33,434 nt of DNA from Polyangiaceae bacterium (GTDB taxonomy: Bacteria; Myxococcota_A; Polyangia; Polyangiales; Polyangiaceae). Of the stretch, positions 8,021 to 16,827 are shown one piece after another. The translations under genes and the position numbers were made by a program. Each line of letters opens with the position of its first letter. The first letter of the stretch is position 1. The DNA lies in the NCBI GenBank assembly GCA_013141295.1, contig JABFRG010001241.1, positions 1-33,434 on the forward strand, read 5' to 3'. Below the pieces are notes generated by a model that worked only from the letters and a program-made list of their open reading frames with translations, ran no database searches and was not told the DNA's origin.

Positions 8021-9981
8021 GCTCGCGCGCCGTTGCCTGCGTGAAGCTTCGCGAGCTTGTCGACAGAGCCCTTCAGGTCCTCCGCGGCTTCAGCCAGTCC
8101 TCCGCCCACGGTGTCGCTGATCTTTCCGAGTGACCCAATGAGCTCGGTCCAGTGCTTGGTCAACGCGCTCGACTTGTCGTCAAAGCTCTTGAGGTACGTG
8201 GCGAAGAGGGTGGGCCATAGCTCTTCGAGCGCGCGCAGCACCTTCTGGTGCTCCTCCACTACGGCGCGCTGCTCCGCACTGTACGAGCGTCCGTCCTCGA
8301 CCGCCGTGCGCATCGACTCCACGGACGCGCGGAGCAGACCGGCGGCGTTCTCGAAAGTCGTCGCGGCCCGTTGCGAGGCGTCCGTATTCTGACGGGCGTC
8401 AACGACGACGCTCCGCGTCTCGTTCGAGAATAGTTTGATCGACTGGGCCGCGTCTTCGAGACCTTCTCGCGCCTCGGAGATGGACCGGGCCGCCGACGCC
8501 ATGCTCGCCTCCATCTGGCCGTAGCCCTGGGCGCTCTGATTCGACACCTGTTGCAGGCGCCCCAACAGGTCGTCAATTTCCGCCCTCGAGGTCTTGAGAA
8601 GCCCGCCCATGACCTGGGCGCTGCCTGCCTCCAACCGGGCCATCATGGCTTCCGCGCCCGCGTTCGACGCCCGGCTGATGGCGGCTATCGCGCCTTCGGT
8701 GGCTGCCTGTTGGCTCTCGAGCCGCTGCAGCAACGCCGCCACCTGGCCGGTGAGCGACTCGCTCATCCGGACGTTCTCCGTAGTGCGTTGCTGCATATCG
8801 TGCGTCATGCCGTGAGCAACCTCTTGGAGCTGGGTCGCAAGGGCAGGCACGACCTCCGCGAACTGCTTCAGCGCCGCGCTCATCTGAGCCGACTCGCCGC
8901 GCATCCCCCCGGATACCACACCCTGGAGCTGCTCGAGCATGCGCTCGACGGGCGAGCTCGCCTGGCTCTCGACGCTCTGTCGAATCCCCTGCAGACTCTC
9001 CAGGATCGTGGGGATCTGGGTATCAAGCGTGCGCTGGAAGCCCTCGAGCAGCTCCGAGCGCAGGCGCTCGGACATGTCGCTGGCCTCTACCATCACCGAC
9101 TGCAGAATCTCTTTGATTTGCTCGCCGAGGTCTTCCTTCAACATCTTGCGAAATTGCGTACTCACCTCGACGCCAATGTCTTTGACGCTTACTTCGATGC
9201 TGCGGAGCTGCTCCAGGTCTTTGCGCGTTCCCTGAAGGGTCGCTCGCATGTCCTCGAGCTGGAGACCCATTGCGGCGACGGAACGGCCGCGCTCTTCATC
9301 GGCGGAGCGCGCTGCCTCTAGGGTTTCCAGCTGCAGGCGCTGAACGGCAGCGGAGAACGACGCCGGCGTGCAGAACAAGTACGCGCATCTCGACGCTGCC
9401 AGGTACGCGTCGCGGAGCACCAGCCGACGCGCGATAGCATTAGCGATCGCGAAGGCGACCGCGATACCGATACCCGTGGCGGATATGGTGAACTTCTGCC
9501 CGAGCAGGGCCATCGCGGTGCCGAGCTCCTTCGTGCCGGCCGTGGCCTTGGAACTGGCTTCGAGTGCGAGCGGGATGTTGTCCTCAAGCACGTGCGCAAT
9601 CAGCAAGAACGTGCACAGGAGCGCAATTCCAGTTGCCGTGGAGCCGAAGGCAAAGCGCAGCGCCGAAAGCTGGTGCTCCGCGTATTCCAGCAGAACGTCA
9701 CCAACGTCCCGCGAGACAAGCAGCTTGGGCCCGGGCCAACGCTTGAGCATAACCCTCTCCGGACCAGCCAGATGGGAACGGACGTGGGAACAGACGGATG
9801 AGTCTGCCTCTGGGTCTTGCTGAGGGTCCCAGTTGGACAGGTCAGTCGCCGCGCCTCGCAGTGTTGCACGAATGAACGACGCCCTTCTCCAGAGCGATCC
9901 AAAGACAGCTCCGAATACGACGACAAGTGCCACGGGTATCGCCCATGAATGAGCCTCCAGAAAGCCGTAGATCGAGCTCAT
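8017..9981 (-). CDS. zorA: ZorA-like stator protein (MotA/TolQ/ExbB-like with long coiled-coil tail), Zorya system
   Basis: MSSIYGFLEAHSWAIPVALVVVFGAVFGSLW...GSTATGIALLCTFLLIAHVL...LGQKFTISATGIGIAVAFAIANAI: TM pattern and TolQ-type core, followed by a ~400-aa helical coiled-coil tail. ATG at 9981 forms an ATGA overlap with the zorD stop; the longer ORF-track start at 10221 lies inside zorD. Confidence 0.85.
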   Translation of the reverse strand: MSSIYGFLEAHSWAIPVALVVVFGAVFGSLWRRASFIRATLRGAATDLSNWDPQQDPEADSSVCSHVRSHLAGPERVMLKRWPGPKLLVSRDVGDVLLEYAEHQLSALRFAFGSTATGIALLCTFLLIAHVLEDNIPLALEASSKATAGTKELGTAMALLGQKFTISATGIGIAVAFAIANAIARRLVLRDAYLAASRCAYLFCTPASFSAAVQRLQLETLEAARSADEERGRSVAAMGLQLEDMRATLQGTRKDLEQLRSIEVSVKDIGVEVSTQFRKMLKEDLGEQIKEILQSVMVEASDMSERLRSELLEGFQRTLDTQIPTILESLQGIRQSVESQASSPVERMLEQLQGVVSGGMRGESAQMSAALKQFAEVVPALATQLQEVAHGMTHDMQQRTTENVRMSESLTGQVAALLQRLESQQAATEGAIAAISRASNAGAEAMMARLEAGSAQVMGGLLKTSRAEIDDLLGRLQQVSNQSAQGYGQMEASMASAARSISEAREGLEDAAQSIKLFSNETRSVVVDARQNTDASQRAATTFENAAGLLRASVESMRTAVEDGRSYSAEQRAVVEEHQKVLRALEELWPTLFATYLKSFDDKSSALTKHWTELIGSLGKISDTVGGGLAEAAEDLKGSVDKLAKLHAGNGARA

Positions 9982-12854
9982 AACTTCTCCTGGGCCAGCC
10001 GCTGAAGTTCTTCGGGAGTCACGTCGTCTGCACGCCGCGGATCGAGGAAGTCCCGCGCCATGCTTCGCTTCCTGGACACGAGCTCGTGGAGCCCAACGTC
10101 GAATCCCGCAGTCACGTCGCCTGGATGGTGCAGAACGGGAAAGTGGACGTGAACGGGCTTGGTTTGACCGATTCGGTAGGCACGGTCGGTGGCCTGGTCT
10201 TCCTTCGCTGGGTTCCACCACCGGCCGTAGTGAATCACGTGGTTCGCTGCGGTGATGGTGAGCCCACTTCCGGCCGCTAGCGGGCTCAACACGAGGACCG
10301 CGAAGCCCGGGTCCTTCTCGAACTCGTCGAGATACTCTTGCGCCTTCCGCTGCTGGTTGGTCTGGCCGTTGATGATTCTCACAATGGGGAGGTCGAACCG
10401 CTCGCGAAGGACTCGCGCGAGCAAGTCCTGCATCTTCGTCCAGAGCGTGAACACCAGCGCCTTCTCACCCGCCTTCCTGACCTCGGCCAGGATATCGAGA
10501 CACATCTGAAGCTTCGGACTCTCGGCAACGATCTCGTCGGTCGTGCGCGAGCCACGCTCGGCCTCCTCCGCTCGCATCAAGAGCCGTGGGTGTTGGTAGA
10601 GCTTCTGGAGACTCTGCAGGGTCTCCAGAATGCTCCGTGACCCGCTTCCTCTGGTCACGATGCGCTCGGTGGCGAGCTGATCCGGCGTCATGGCCACGAG
10701 ACGGACGGTGTCGTGCTTTGGAGGCAGCGACGGCTGCGCCTCCTTCTTGGTGCGCCTTAACAAGCTCGATGCCGCGGATGGTAAGAGCAGTGCCTTCCGA
10801 AGTGCTTTCACGCCGTCCCCAACGTCGGCCTCGTACGTCTCCTCGAAGTCGGCCCTTCTTCCAAACGGCTCACCAGGGCTGATCACCTCATAGAGCGTCC
10901 AAAGGTCGAGGAGTCGGTTCTCCACCGGGGTTCCCGTCGAGCAAATCGCGAACGAGCGCTTCAAACCGCGCGCTGCCAGGGTTCGAAGCGCGTCGGGGTT
11001 CTTGACGGCCTGGGCCTCGTCGAGAACCACCGTGGCGTAGTCGATGCTGAGGAGCTGCTGCTGATACCGCGCAAGGGTGTCGTAGTTCGTCACGATGTAG
11101 TCGTAGTGAGGCAGCGTCGAGACATCGAGCCGACCGTGCTCGACCCGACTTCGCAGGGCCTGGTCGCGGAGGACGAGGAGGGACTCGAAGACCTCTGGCT
11201 TGAAGAACTTGGCCAGCTCCCGGGTCCAGTTCTCGAGCAGGATGACCGGCGCAACGATGAGGGTCGGTCGCTTTCGGTCGACCTCTCGTCCTTCGGTGCG
11301 CTGAAGGGCGAGAAAGGCGGAGATCTGCAGCGTCTTTCCGAGCCCCATGTCATCGGCAAGGCAGACCCCGTGTCGTTCACGCGTGTAGTGATGCCATAGC
11401 CAGGCAATCCCCTGCCGCTGGTGCGGCTTGAGCATCGCGCTTCCGCTCGTCAGGAGCGCGTCCAGCCTGTGCCAGGGCACGATGGCGTCGTCGATGGGAG
11501 AATCCGCCGGGGCGAGGGGCCGCGCTTCGTCCACCTCGCGTATCACAGCGGCAAGGCGGCCTGGCTTGGCTTTGGCCCCCTCGCCACCGGGGTCAGGCAT
11601 CTCGTCGGCGTCGGGCTCCGACACGGGCTGATCCGCCGCGTCAGGCCGGTAGTTTGCGTGGAGGGCCAGCCTCTCCTCGATCCGGTCCGTGAGCGGCTTG
11701 GTCGGGATGATGTCCACTTCCTTGACGCGCATGGGCGTACCGGCGCTGTTCTGCCGTGCCTCGTCGAGAAACGCCTGGCTCTCTTCGGGGGTCGCAAACT
11801 CGATGGTGACGCCGGAGCCATCCGGTTGGGCGATCTCCAGGTGAAGGAACGCACCACCTTCGTCGTCCTTGTACCAGTCGACGCCCGAAGACCGAATGTC
11901 GGCGGCTCGCTCGACTCGCACCACCGGAACGAAGCCGGCGACCCGGGGGCTGTATCGACCGAGGTCGAGCCCGTCGAACGTTCTTCCGCTGGGAAGAACT
12001 GCACTCGGATCGGAGAGGGCCGACGCCACCTGCTTCCTGACTTTGTTCCTGTACTTCTTCTGGATGCGCGCGACGGCGTCGATGTCGTCGCTCAGAATCA
12101 AGTGCTCCTTCCCGGATACGGAGATGACCGGAGCGGACGGATGGAGGTCGCCAACCGGCAAAGGAACACTCTCGCCACTCTCGTTGGTGCGCTCGAGGCT
12201 TAGGTCGTAGATGTCGCCCTTTTTGCCAGCCACCTTCCACACGAGCGCAGCGCGGTCGACGCGCTCGAAGCGAAAACTGGCGAGATGCTCGTCGAGCTCG
12301 ACCGAGACCATGTCGCTTTGGCCGAGCACTGCCTCCAGCCTCGCGGTGTAAGCGCGCAGCGCCGCAAGGGCGGCAAGCTGCTCCTCCCGGCCAAGCCGCG
12401 TACCGCCCCAGAGGGGCTGAGCGAGCCCAAGGACCGCAAGGGCTGGTGGCAGTAGCATTTCCGGCCCCTCGGCGGTCTGCGCCACGGGTGCAGCTCCGGC
12501 TGCGACCCGCGAACCGTTCAGCGAGACGAGGAGGTCGAAGTCCTTCGCACCCACGTGCCCGACGCTGGAGATGCCAATGCGCTGTGCAGAAGTGCCGAGA
12601 AGTCTGGCGAGGGTCTGGAGGTTCGAGCACCACGCATCGACCACCTCGGGCTCGGCGTCCGCGTCGGGGAGGATACCCCACTCGGCCCACCTCGCGAGCG
12701 GCAGGTCGATGGTCACCAGACCGTTCTGGGCCGTCGGTCGCGCGTCGAGCTCGTTCCCGATCCAGCGCGAAACGTCGTCTTGGGATGGCTGGTTCAGCCA
12801 CTCCTCAGAAACGCGAAGTCGGAGGGCGTCGCCAATCACCAGGCCATTCGTCAT
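9978..12854 (-). CDS. zorD: SNF2-family helicase, ZorD-like, Zorya system (958 aa)
   Basis: LKPHQRQGIAWLWHHYTRERHGVCLADDMGLGKTLQ, VVLDEAQAVKNP, STGTPVENRLLDLWTLYEVI, LVFTLWTKMQDLL, LSPLAAGSGLTITAANHVIHYGRWWNPAKEDQATDRAYRIGQTKPV: SNF2 motifs; translationally coupled to zorA. Confidence 0.8.
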   Translation of the reverse strand: MTNGLVIGDALRLRVSEEWLNQPSQDDVSRWIGNELDARPTAQNGLVTIDLPLARWAEWGILPDADAEPEVVDAWCSNLQTLARLLGTSAQRIGISSVGHVGAKDFDLLVSLNGSRVAAGAAPVAQTAEGPEMLLPPALAVLGLAQPLWGGTRLGREEQLAALAALRAYTARLEAVLGQSDMVSVELDEHLASFRFERVDRAALVWKVAGKKGDIYDLSLERTNESGESVPLPVGDLHPSAPVISVSGKEHLILSDDIDAVARIQKKYRNKVRKQVASALSDPSAVLPSGRTFDGLDLGRYSPRVAGFVPVVRVERAADIRSSGVDWYKDDEGGAFLHLEIAQPDGSGVTIEFATPEESQAFLDEARQNSAGTPMRVKEVDIIPTKPLTDRIEERLALHANYRPDAADQPVSEPDADEMPDPGGEGAKAKPGRLAAVIREVDEARPLAPADSPIDDAIVPWHRLDALLTSGSAMLKPHQRQGIAWLWHHYTRERHGVCLADDMGLGKTLQISAFLALQRTEGREVDRKRPTLIVAPVILLENWTRELAKFFKPEVFESLLVLRDQALRSRVEHGRLDVSTLPHYDYIVTNYDTLARYQQQLLSIDYATVVLDEAQAVKNPDALRTLAARGLKRSFAICSTGTPVENRLLDLWTLYEVISPGEPFGRRADFEETYEADVGDGVKALRKALLLPSAASSLLRRTKKEAQPSLPPKHDTVRLVAMTPDQLATERIVTRGSGSRSILETLQSLQKLYQHPRLLMRAEEAERGSRTTDEIVAESPKLQMCLDILAEVRKAGEKALVFTLWTKMQDLLARVLRERFDLPIVRIINGQTNQQRKAQEYLDEFEKDPGFAVLVLSPLAAGSGLTITAANHVIHYGRWWNPAKEDQATDRAYRIGQTKPVHVHFPVLHHPGDVTAGFDVGLHELVSRKRSMARDFLDPRRADDVTPEELQRLAQEKL

Positions 12855-12911
12855 GTTCGGACTCCAGCGTCGATCGCGTGTTCGGTTCCGGCCGCGGACG
12901 TTCCGCGAAGC

Positions 12912-13295
12912 CTAGTCAGCAGCTCGCCGCACCTTGGTGGTCGCCTTGCGCGCCCTCCCCGCCTCGACGGGCCGAATCAGTGCGTCGTCCACGTGATAGA
13001 TCGCGGCGAACCCCTTCACCGGCACCGGTTCGACGCCGCGAGGTTCACGGACGTGCCACCGGTAGTCGCCTTCGGAGCCGGTGATCTTCCACAGTTCCAC
13101 GACGCAGATGGTCGCACCATAGGCGAGGTCCGCGGGGTCGAGGTGCTGGTCGCGACAGTCATCGTCATAGCGACCGGCGCTCGCGACGATGAGCAAGTCG
13201 CCGCGGTAGTTCACCTTCCACGTTCGGTACTCGATCTTCTTCTTGCCCGTGGCGATGAGCGTCGCCCAGGGTTGGCGTACAGAGATTGCCTTCAT
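12912..13295 (-). CDS. ASCH-domain protein, 127 aa
   Basis: MKAISVRQPWATLIATGKKKIEYRTWKVNYRGDLLIVASAGRYD...YGATICVVELWKITGSEGDYRWHVREPRGVEPVPVKG: classic ASCH pattern (sIrqPWa.li..G.K.iE.R.W...yRG.lli.As). Confidence 0.85.
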   Translation of the reverse strand: MKAISVRQPWATLIATGKKKIEYRTWKVNYRGDLLIVASAGRYDDDCRDQHLDPADLAYGATICVVELWKITGSEGDYRWHVREPRGVEPVPVKGFAAIYHVDDALIRPVEAGRARKATTKVRRAAD

Positions 13296-13381
13296 CGGTC
13301 CACCCCTCCTTCTCTACGTCGATGTCGAGGCGAGTCCGCCCCGGCAACAACCAGCCATCGTCGCCCGCGCCTACGGCGCCG

Positions 13382-15502
13382 TCAAGGGGTCGCGCGCGGC
13401 TCCGTGCCCAGCCACCTCACGGTGCCCTCCACGTCGAGCAGGTAGCGCTCGATGACTTCCAGCGCGAAGCGCTCGGGGAGGCAATCTTGAAACTTCGAGA
13501 GCCGGTAGTCGGGCAAGCGTGCCACGAGCGCGCGGCGGGTCGAATCTTCGGTCCAGAAGTCGGGCTGGGCCATCTTGCCGATGGCAGCTCGAACCGACTC
13601 GTGGTTGATGCCATCGCCCTCGATACGGAGCTGGAAGTTGTCGGCGACGACTTTCCAGCCTTCCAGGATGTCGAAGCCGTACTTCAGGGTGTGGTTGATG
13701 CGGCCGCCGGCGAAGGTCCACCACCTGGCCACGACGCCGTCGAGCTGAATGGCGGCGCCGGGGCGACGAAGCAGGGCGCCGAGGTCCGCGCGCTTCTCGT
13801 CGATTTGTTTGAACGCGGTGGGCTCGACGTAGGGGTACCGCGTTTCCTCGGTGAGCACGCCCTTGATGCGTTGGGCGAGCTCGAAGCCGAGGTGTTGGGG
13901 AATGAAGCCGCCCCAGGACGGCTTGACGCCGCGGGGCGCGTCGCGAACGACGACCTCGCGGTCCTCGTGGTTCACGCGGTCGACGGTCCAGGCGCGGCCG
14001 CCGAGGAGGAATGAGCTCATTTGTTCGACCAGGCGGTCGACGAAGTTCTGCTCGAGGGAGCCGACGTCGCGCTTGGCCGCGGTGACGACGCGGTAGAGCA
14101 CGGGGCTAGAGAACACGGCATACAGCTCGAGGAAGTTCTTCTTGCCGTAGCGCTTCTCGGCTTTGGTGCCCATCGAGAGCAGGCCGCCGGACTCGAAGAG
14201 GTAGTCCTCCTGCTTCATGTGAGCCAAGACCCCATCGAATTCGGCGCGCGTAATGCCGCGAAAATCGGGCACGCGTGCGAGCTGCTCCCAGCACCGTTCC
14301 GCGCTCACGGCGCCGAACTGCAATGTCATGGCGAGAACCTGGTGGACCAAGACCGGCCAGCAACGCTGCTGGTCGTCCACCCGCTCGACCCAGCCTGCGC
14401 GCGCAAGCTCGATGAGCGCCACGGCCTGTACGACGGTGTCCGGATCTTCGCAGAGGAAAGTGGTATTTGCGGTCGTGCCCGCGCGACGGCCGGTGCGCCC
14501 CATGCGCTGGAGGAACGACGAGACGCTCGACGGCGCGTTGGCCTGGAGCACGGCGTCGAGATCACCCACGTCGATGCCAAGCTCGAGGGTGGAGGTGCAG
14601 ACGATGCAGGCGTTTGTGCCGTGCTGAAAGCGCTCTTCGGCGGCCCTGCGTTCGTCGAGCGAGACGGAGCTGTGATGCACGAACACGTCGACCGACCGGC
14701 CGCGCATGCGTTCGGCCACTGTCTCGGTGAGCGCGCGCGACTGGCAGAAGAACAGGCTTTTCTTGGCCGTGGCGCGCACGGCGGCCTCGTCGGAGAGAGA
14801 CATGATGCTGTCGTAGAGACCGATGAACAGGTCGCGTTTTGCCGGGTTCTTGGGCGGGTCGACCACGACGCCCTCGCGCTTCGACGAGCCCTTGAGCCAG
14901 GTGAGAATCTGCTCGGGGTTGCCCACCGTGGCAGAGAGGCCGACCCGCTGCACGTCGTTTTGGCTGGCCGGCGCGAGGCGTTCGAGCACCGACATGAGGT
15001 GCGCCCCGCGGTCGGTACCGGCGAGCGCATGCACCTCGTCAATGACCACGAGGCGGAGGTCCTTGAAGAGACGCTGCACCGGCGACTTCGACGAGACCAG
15101 CATGACCTCGAGCGATTCCGGCGTGGTCATGAGGAGCTCAGCGGGCTCCTTGATGAACTTCCGCTTGTCCGAGTCGCTCACGTCGCCGTGCCAGACGAAG
15201 CGGCGGAGCCCGACCATCTCGGTGTACATGCCGAGCCGGTCTTCCTGGTTGTTCAGCAGTGCCTTGATCGGCGCGATGTAGATGACGCCCACACCCTCGA
15301 CGTCGCGCTCCACCATGTTGGCGATGGCGGGAAACATCGACGCCTCGGTCTTGCCCCCCGCCGTGGGCGCGAGCACCACCGCGTTCTTGCCATCGAGGAT
15401 CGCCTCGCCCGCGAGCTCCTGCACGGGACGCAGCGACGTCCAGCCCAGACGCGAAACAATGGCCTCCTGGAGGCGCGGAGGGAACCGGGCGAAGGCTGTC
15501 AA
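13382..15502 (-). CDS. brxHI: BREX Lhr-like DEAD/DEAH helicase BrxHI
   Basis: LRPVQELAGEAILDGKNAVVLAPTAGGKTEASMFP, LRLVVIDEVHALAGTDRGAHLMSVLERL, VGLSATVGNPEQILTWL, STLELGIDVGDLDAVLQ, LQRMGRTGRRAG; TTG start at 15502 overlaps the brxD stop. Confidence 0.88.
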   Translation of the reverse strand: MTAFARFPPRLQEAIVSRLGWTSLRPVQELAGEAILDGKNAVVLAPTAGGKTEASMFPAIANMVERDVEGVGVIYIAPIKALLNNQEDRLGMYTEMVGLRRFVWHGDVSDSDKRKFIKEPAELLMTTPESLEVMLVSSKSPVQRLFKDLRLVVIDEVHALAGTDRGAHLMSVLERLAPASQNDVQRVGLSATVGNPEQILTWLKGSSKREGVVVDPPKNPAKRDLFIGLYDSIMSLSDEAAVRATAKKSLFFCQSRALTETVAERMRGRSVDVFVHHSSVSLDERRAAEERFQHGTNACIVCTSTLELGIDVGDLDAVLQANAPSSVSSFLQRMGRTGRRAGTTANTTFLCEDPDTVVQAVALIELARAGWVERVDDQQRCWPVLVHQVLAMTLQFGAVSAERCWEQLARVPDFRGITRAEFDGVLAHMKQEDYLFESGGLLSMGTKAEKRYGKKNFLELYAVFSSPVLYRVVTAAKRDVGSLEQNFVDRLVEQMSSFLLGGRAWTVDRVNHEDREVVVRDAPRGVKPSWGGFIPQHLGFELAQRIKGVLTEETRYPYVEPTAFKQIDEKRADLGALLRRPGAAIQLDGVVARWWTFAGGRINHTLKYGFDILEGWKVVADNFQLRIEGDGINHESVRAAIGKMAQPDFWTEDSTRRALVARLPDYRLSKFQDCLPERFALEVIERYLLDVEGTVRWLGTEPRATP

Positions 15503-16827
15503 AACTCCACCGAGGTGACGGGGTATCCCTTGTCATCATCGGGCTCGGCTTCGTACTCGATGGGCGTCTTGCCCTCGGCAGCGCGTGTCTCCACGATGGT
15601 GGGGTCGAGGTCCGCGACCACGCGGAGCGCCGGTAGATCGGCCTCGGGGTTCTCGGCGATGGTGTCGAATAGGTTCACCAGGCTGCGCAGGAACTGGCGC
15701 GGGACAATCTTCACGTCGCCACCAAACCCCTTGGTCACCTCTGCTACGCGTCGGGAGATAACTTCTTGAGTCACGCGCTGCGCGACGATGTTCGGATCGG
15801 CCATGGGATAAAGATCGCGAAGGCGCATGCCGACGTCCTTCAGGCGATCGCCGTCGAAGGGCTTGAGCTCGAGCTGAGGCTGGCGAAGCGACACGAAGCC
15901 ACCTTCCTCGTGGAAGCGGATGCGATCGTGGAGCGGCTGAAGGCCCTTCACCCCGCGCGGCGTGTCGAAGAAGTCGGGCGTTCCGGTGAAGACCCACAGA
16001 ACGCCCTTGAAGCTGTCGGCGTCGTCGAGAATCTGCCGAATGCCATTGAGAGACTTGCCGCGGACGTCGCTGCGCGAGCGAAGGATGGTCTCGACCTCGT
16101 CGATCACGATGACAAGCCCTTCGTAGCCGGCAGCCTTCACCACCTCGACGATGCCGCGCAGATAGGCCATGGCGTCTTTGCTGGTGATGTCGCCCTTGAT
16201 GCCCGCGGCCTTCTTCTCGGCGGCGCTGACGTTCTCGCTGCCGCCGAGCCACGACATGAGCGCACCGGCCTCCGACACCTTGCCCGCTTGCTTCAGCTTG
16301 AAGACGTGCCGAAGCACGCGGCCGAGGTCCTCCGGCGCCTTACCGCCTGTGAGCGTCGTGATGTCGTCCTGGATGCGCTTCTGCACGGTGCCGTCGAAGT
16401 CGGGCGCGTTCTCGTCGGCACCGCCAGCGATGAGCGCATCCTCCACCTTGGCGATCCAGCGATCGATGATGTCGCCGAGCGCGCCCCGGGGACAGGAGCT
16501 GGTGCTCAGCTCTTGCACGACCTTGCGGTACACGTGATCGAACCTGTGAAACTGTAGATCGTTCTCGGAGACGACCACGAAGCTGGTGGCGAAGTTTCGG
16601 GCCTGAGCGTCGAGCACTGCGAGGCGCGCCATGAACGTCTTGCCGCAGCCGTAGCCGCCGCGGAGGAACTTGAACACCCCCTCGTCGGCTTCGGCCAGGT
16701 CGAGAAGGCGCCCAATTTCGGCCCGCTGCTTCTCGACGCCCACAGCGAACGCTTCGAGCCCGCGCTCGGGGACCACGCCCGACCGCAGGCGTTCGAAGAT
16801 GTGTTTGCGATCGCGTTGGCTAGTCAT
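15499..16827 (-). CDS. brxD: BREX ATP-binding protein BrxD
   Basis: MTSQRDRKHIFERLRSGVVPERGLEAFAVGVEKQRAEIGRLLDLAEADEGVFKFLRGGYGCGKTFMARL (Walker A), LVIVIDEVETIL (Walker B), GVLWVFTGTPDFFDTPRGV; start overlaps the pglZ stop by 8 nt. Confidence 0.9.
   Translation of the reverse strand: MTSQRDRKHIFERLRSGVVPERGLEAFAVGVEKQRAEIGRLLDLAEADEGVFKFLRGGYGCGKTFMARLAVLDAQARNFATSFVVVSENDLQFHRFDHVYRKVVQELSTSSCPRGALGDIIDRWIAKVEDALIAGGADENAPDFDGTVQKRIQDDITTLTGGKAPEDLGRVLRHVFKLKQAGKVSEAGALMSWLGGSENVSAAEKKAAGIKGDITSKDAMAYLRGIVEVVKAAGYEGLVIVIDEVETILRSRSDVRGKSLNGIRQILDDADSFKGVLWVFTGTPDFFDTPRGVKGLQPLHDRIRFHEEGGFVSLRQPQLELKPFDGDRLKDVGMRLRDLYPMADPNIVAQRVTQEVISRRVAEVTKGFGGDVKIVPRQFLRSLVNLFDTIAENPEADLPALRVVADLDPTIVETRAAEGKTPIEYEAEPDDDKGYPVTSVEF

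Noticed and set aside
8017-10221. Extended zorA ORF starting at 10221
   Set aside because: The upstream 80 codons lie inside the zorD coding sequence; the ATG at 9981 with ATGA coupling and an immediate TM segment is the plausible start.
14021-15769. 582-aa plus-strand ORF antisense to brxHI/brxD
   Set aside because: Low-complexity H/R/E/A-rich shadow translation; the minus strand carries clear helicase motifs.
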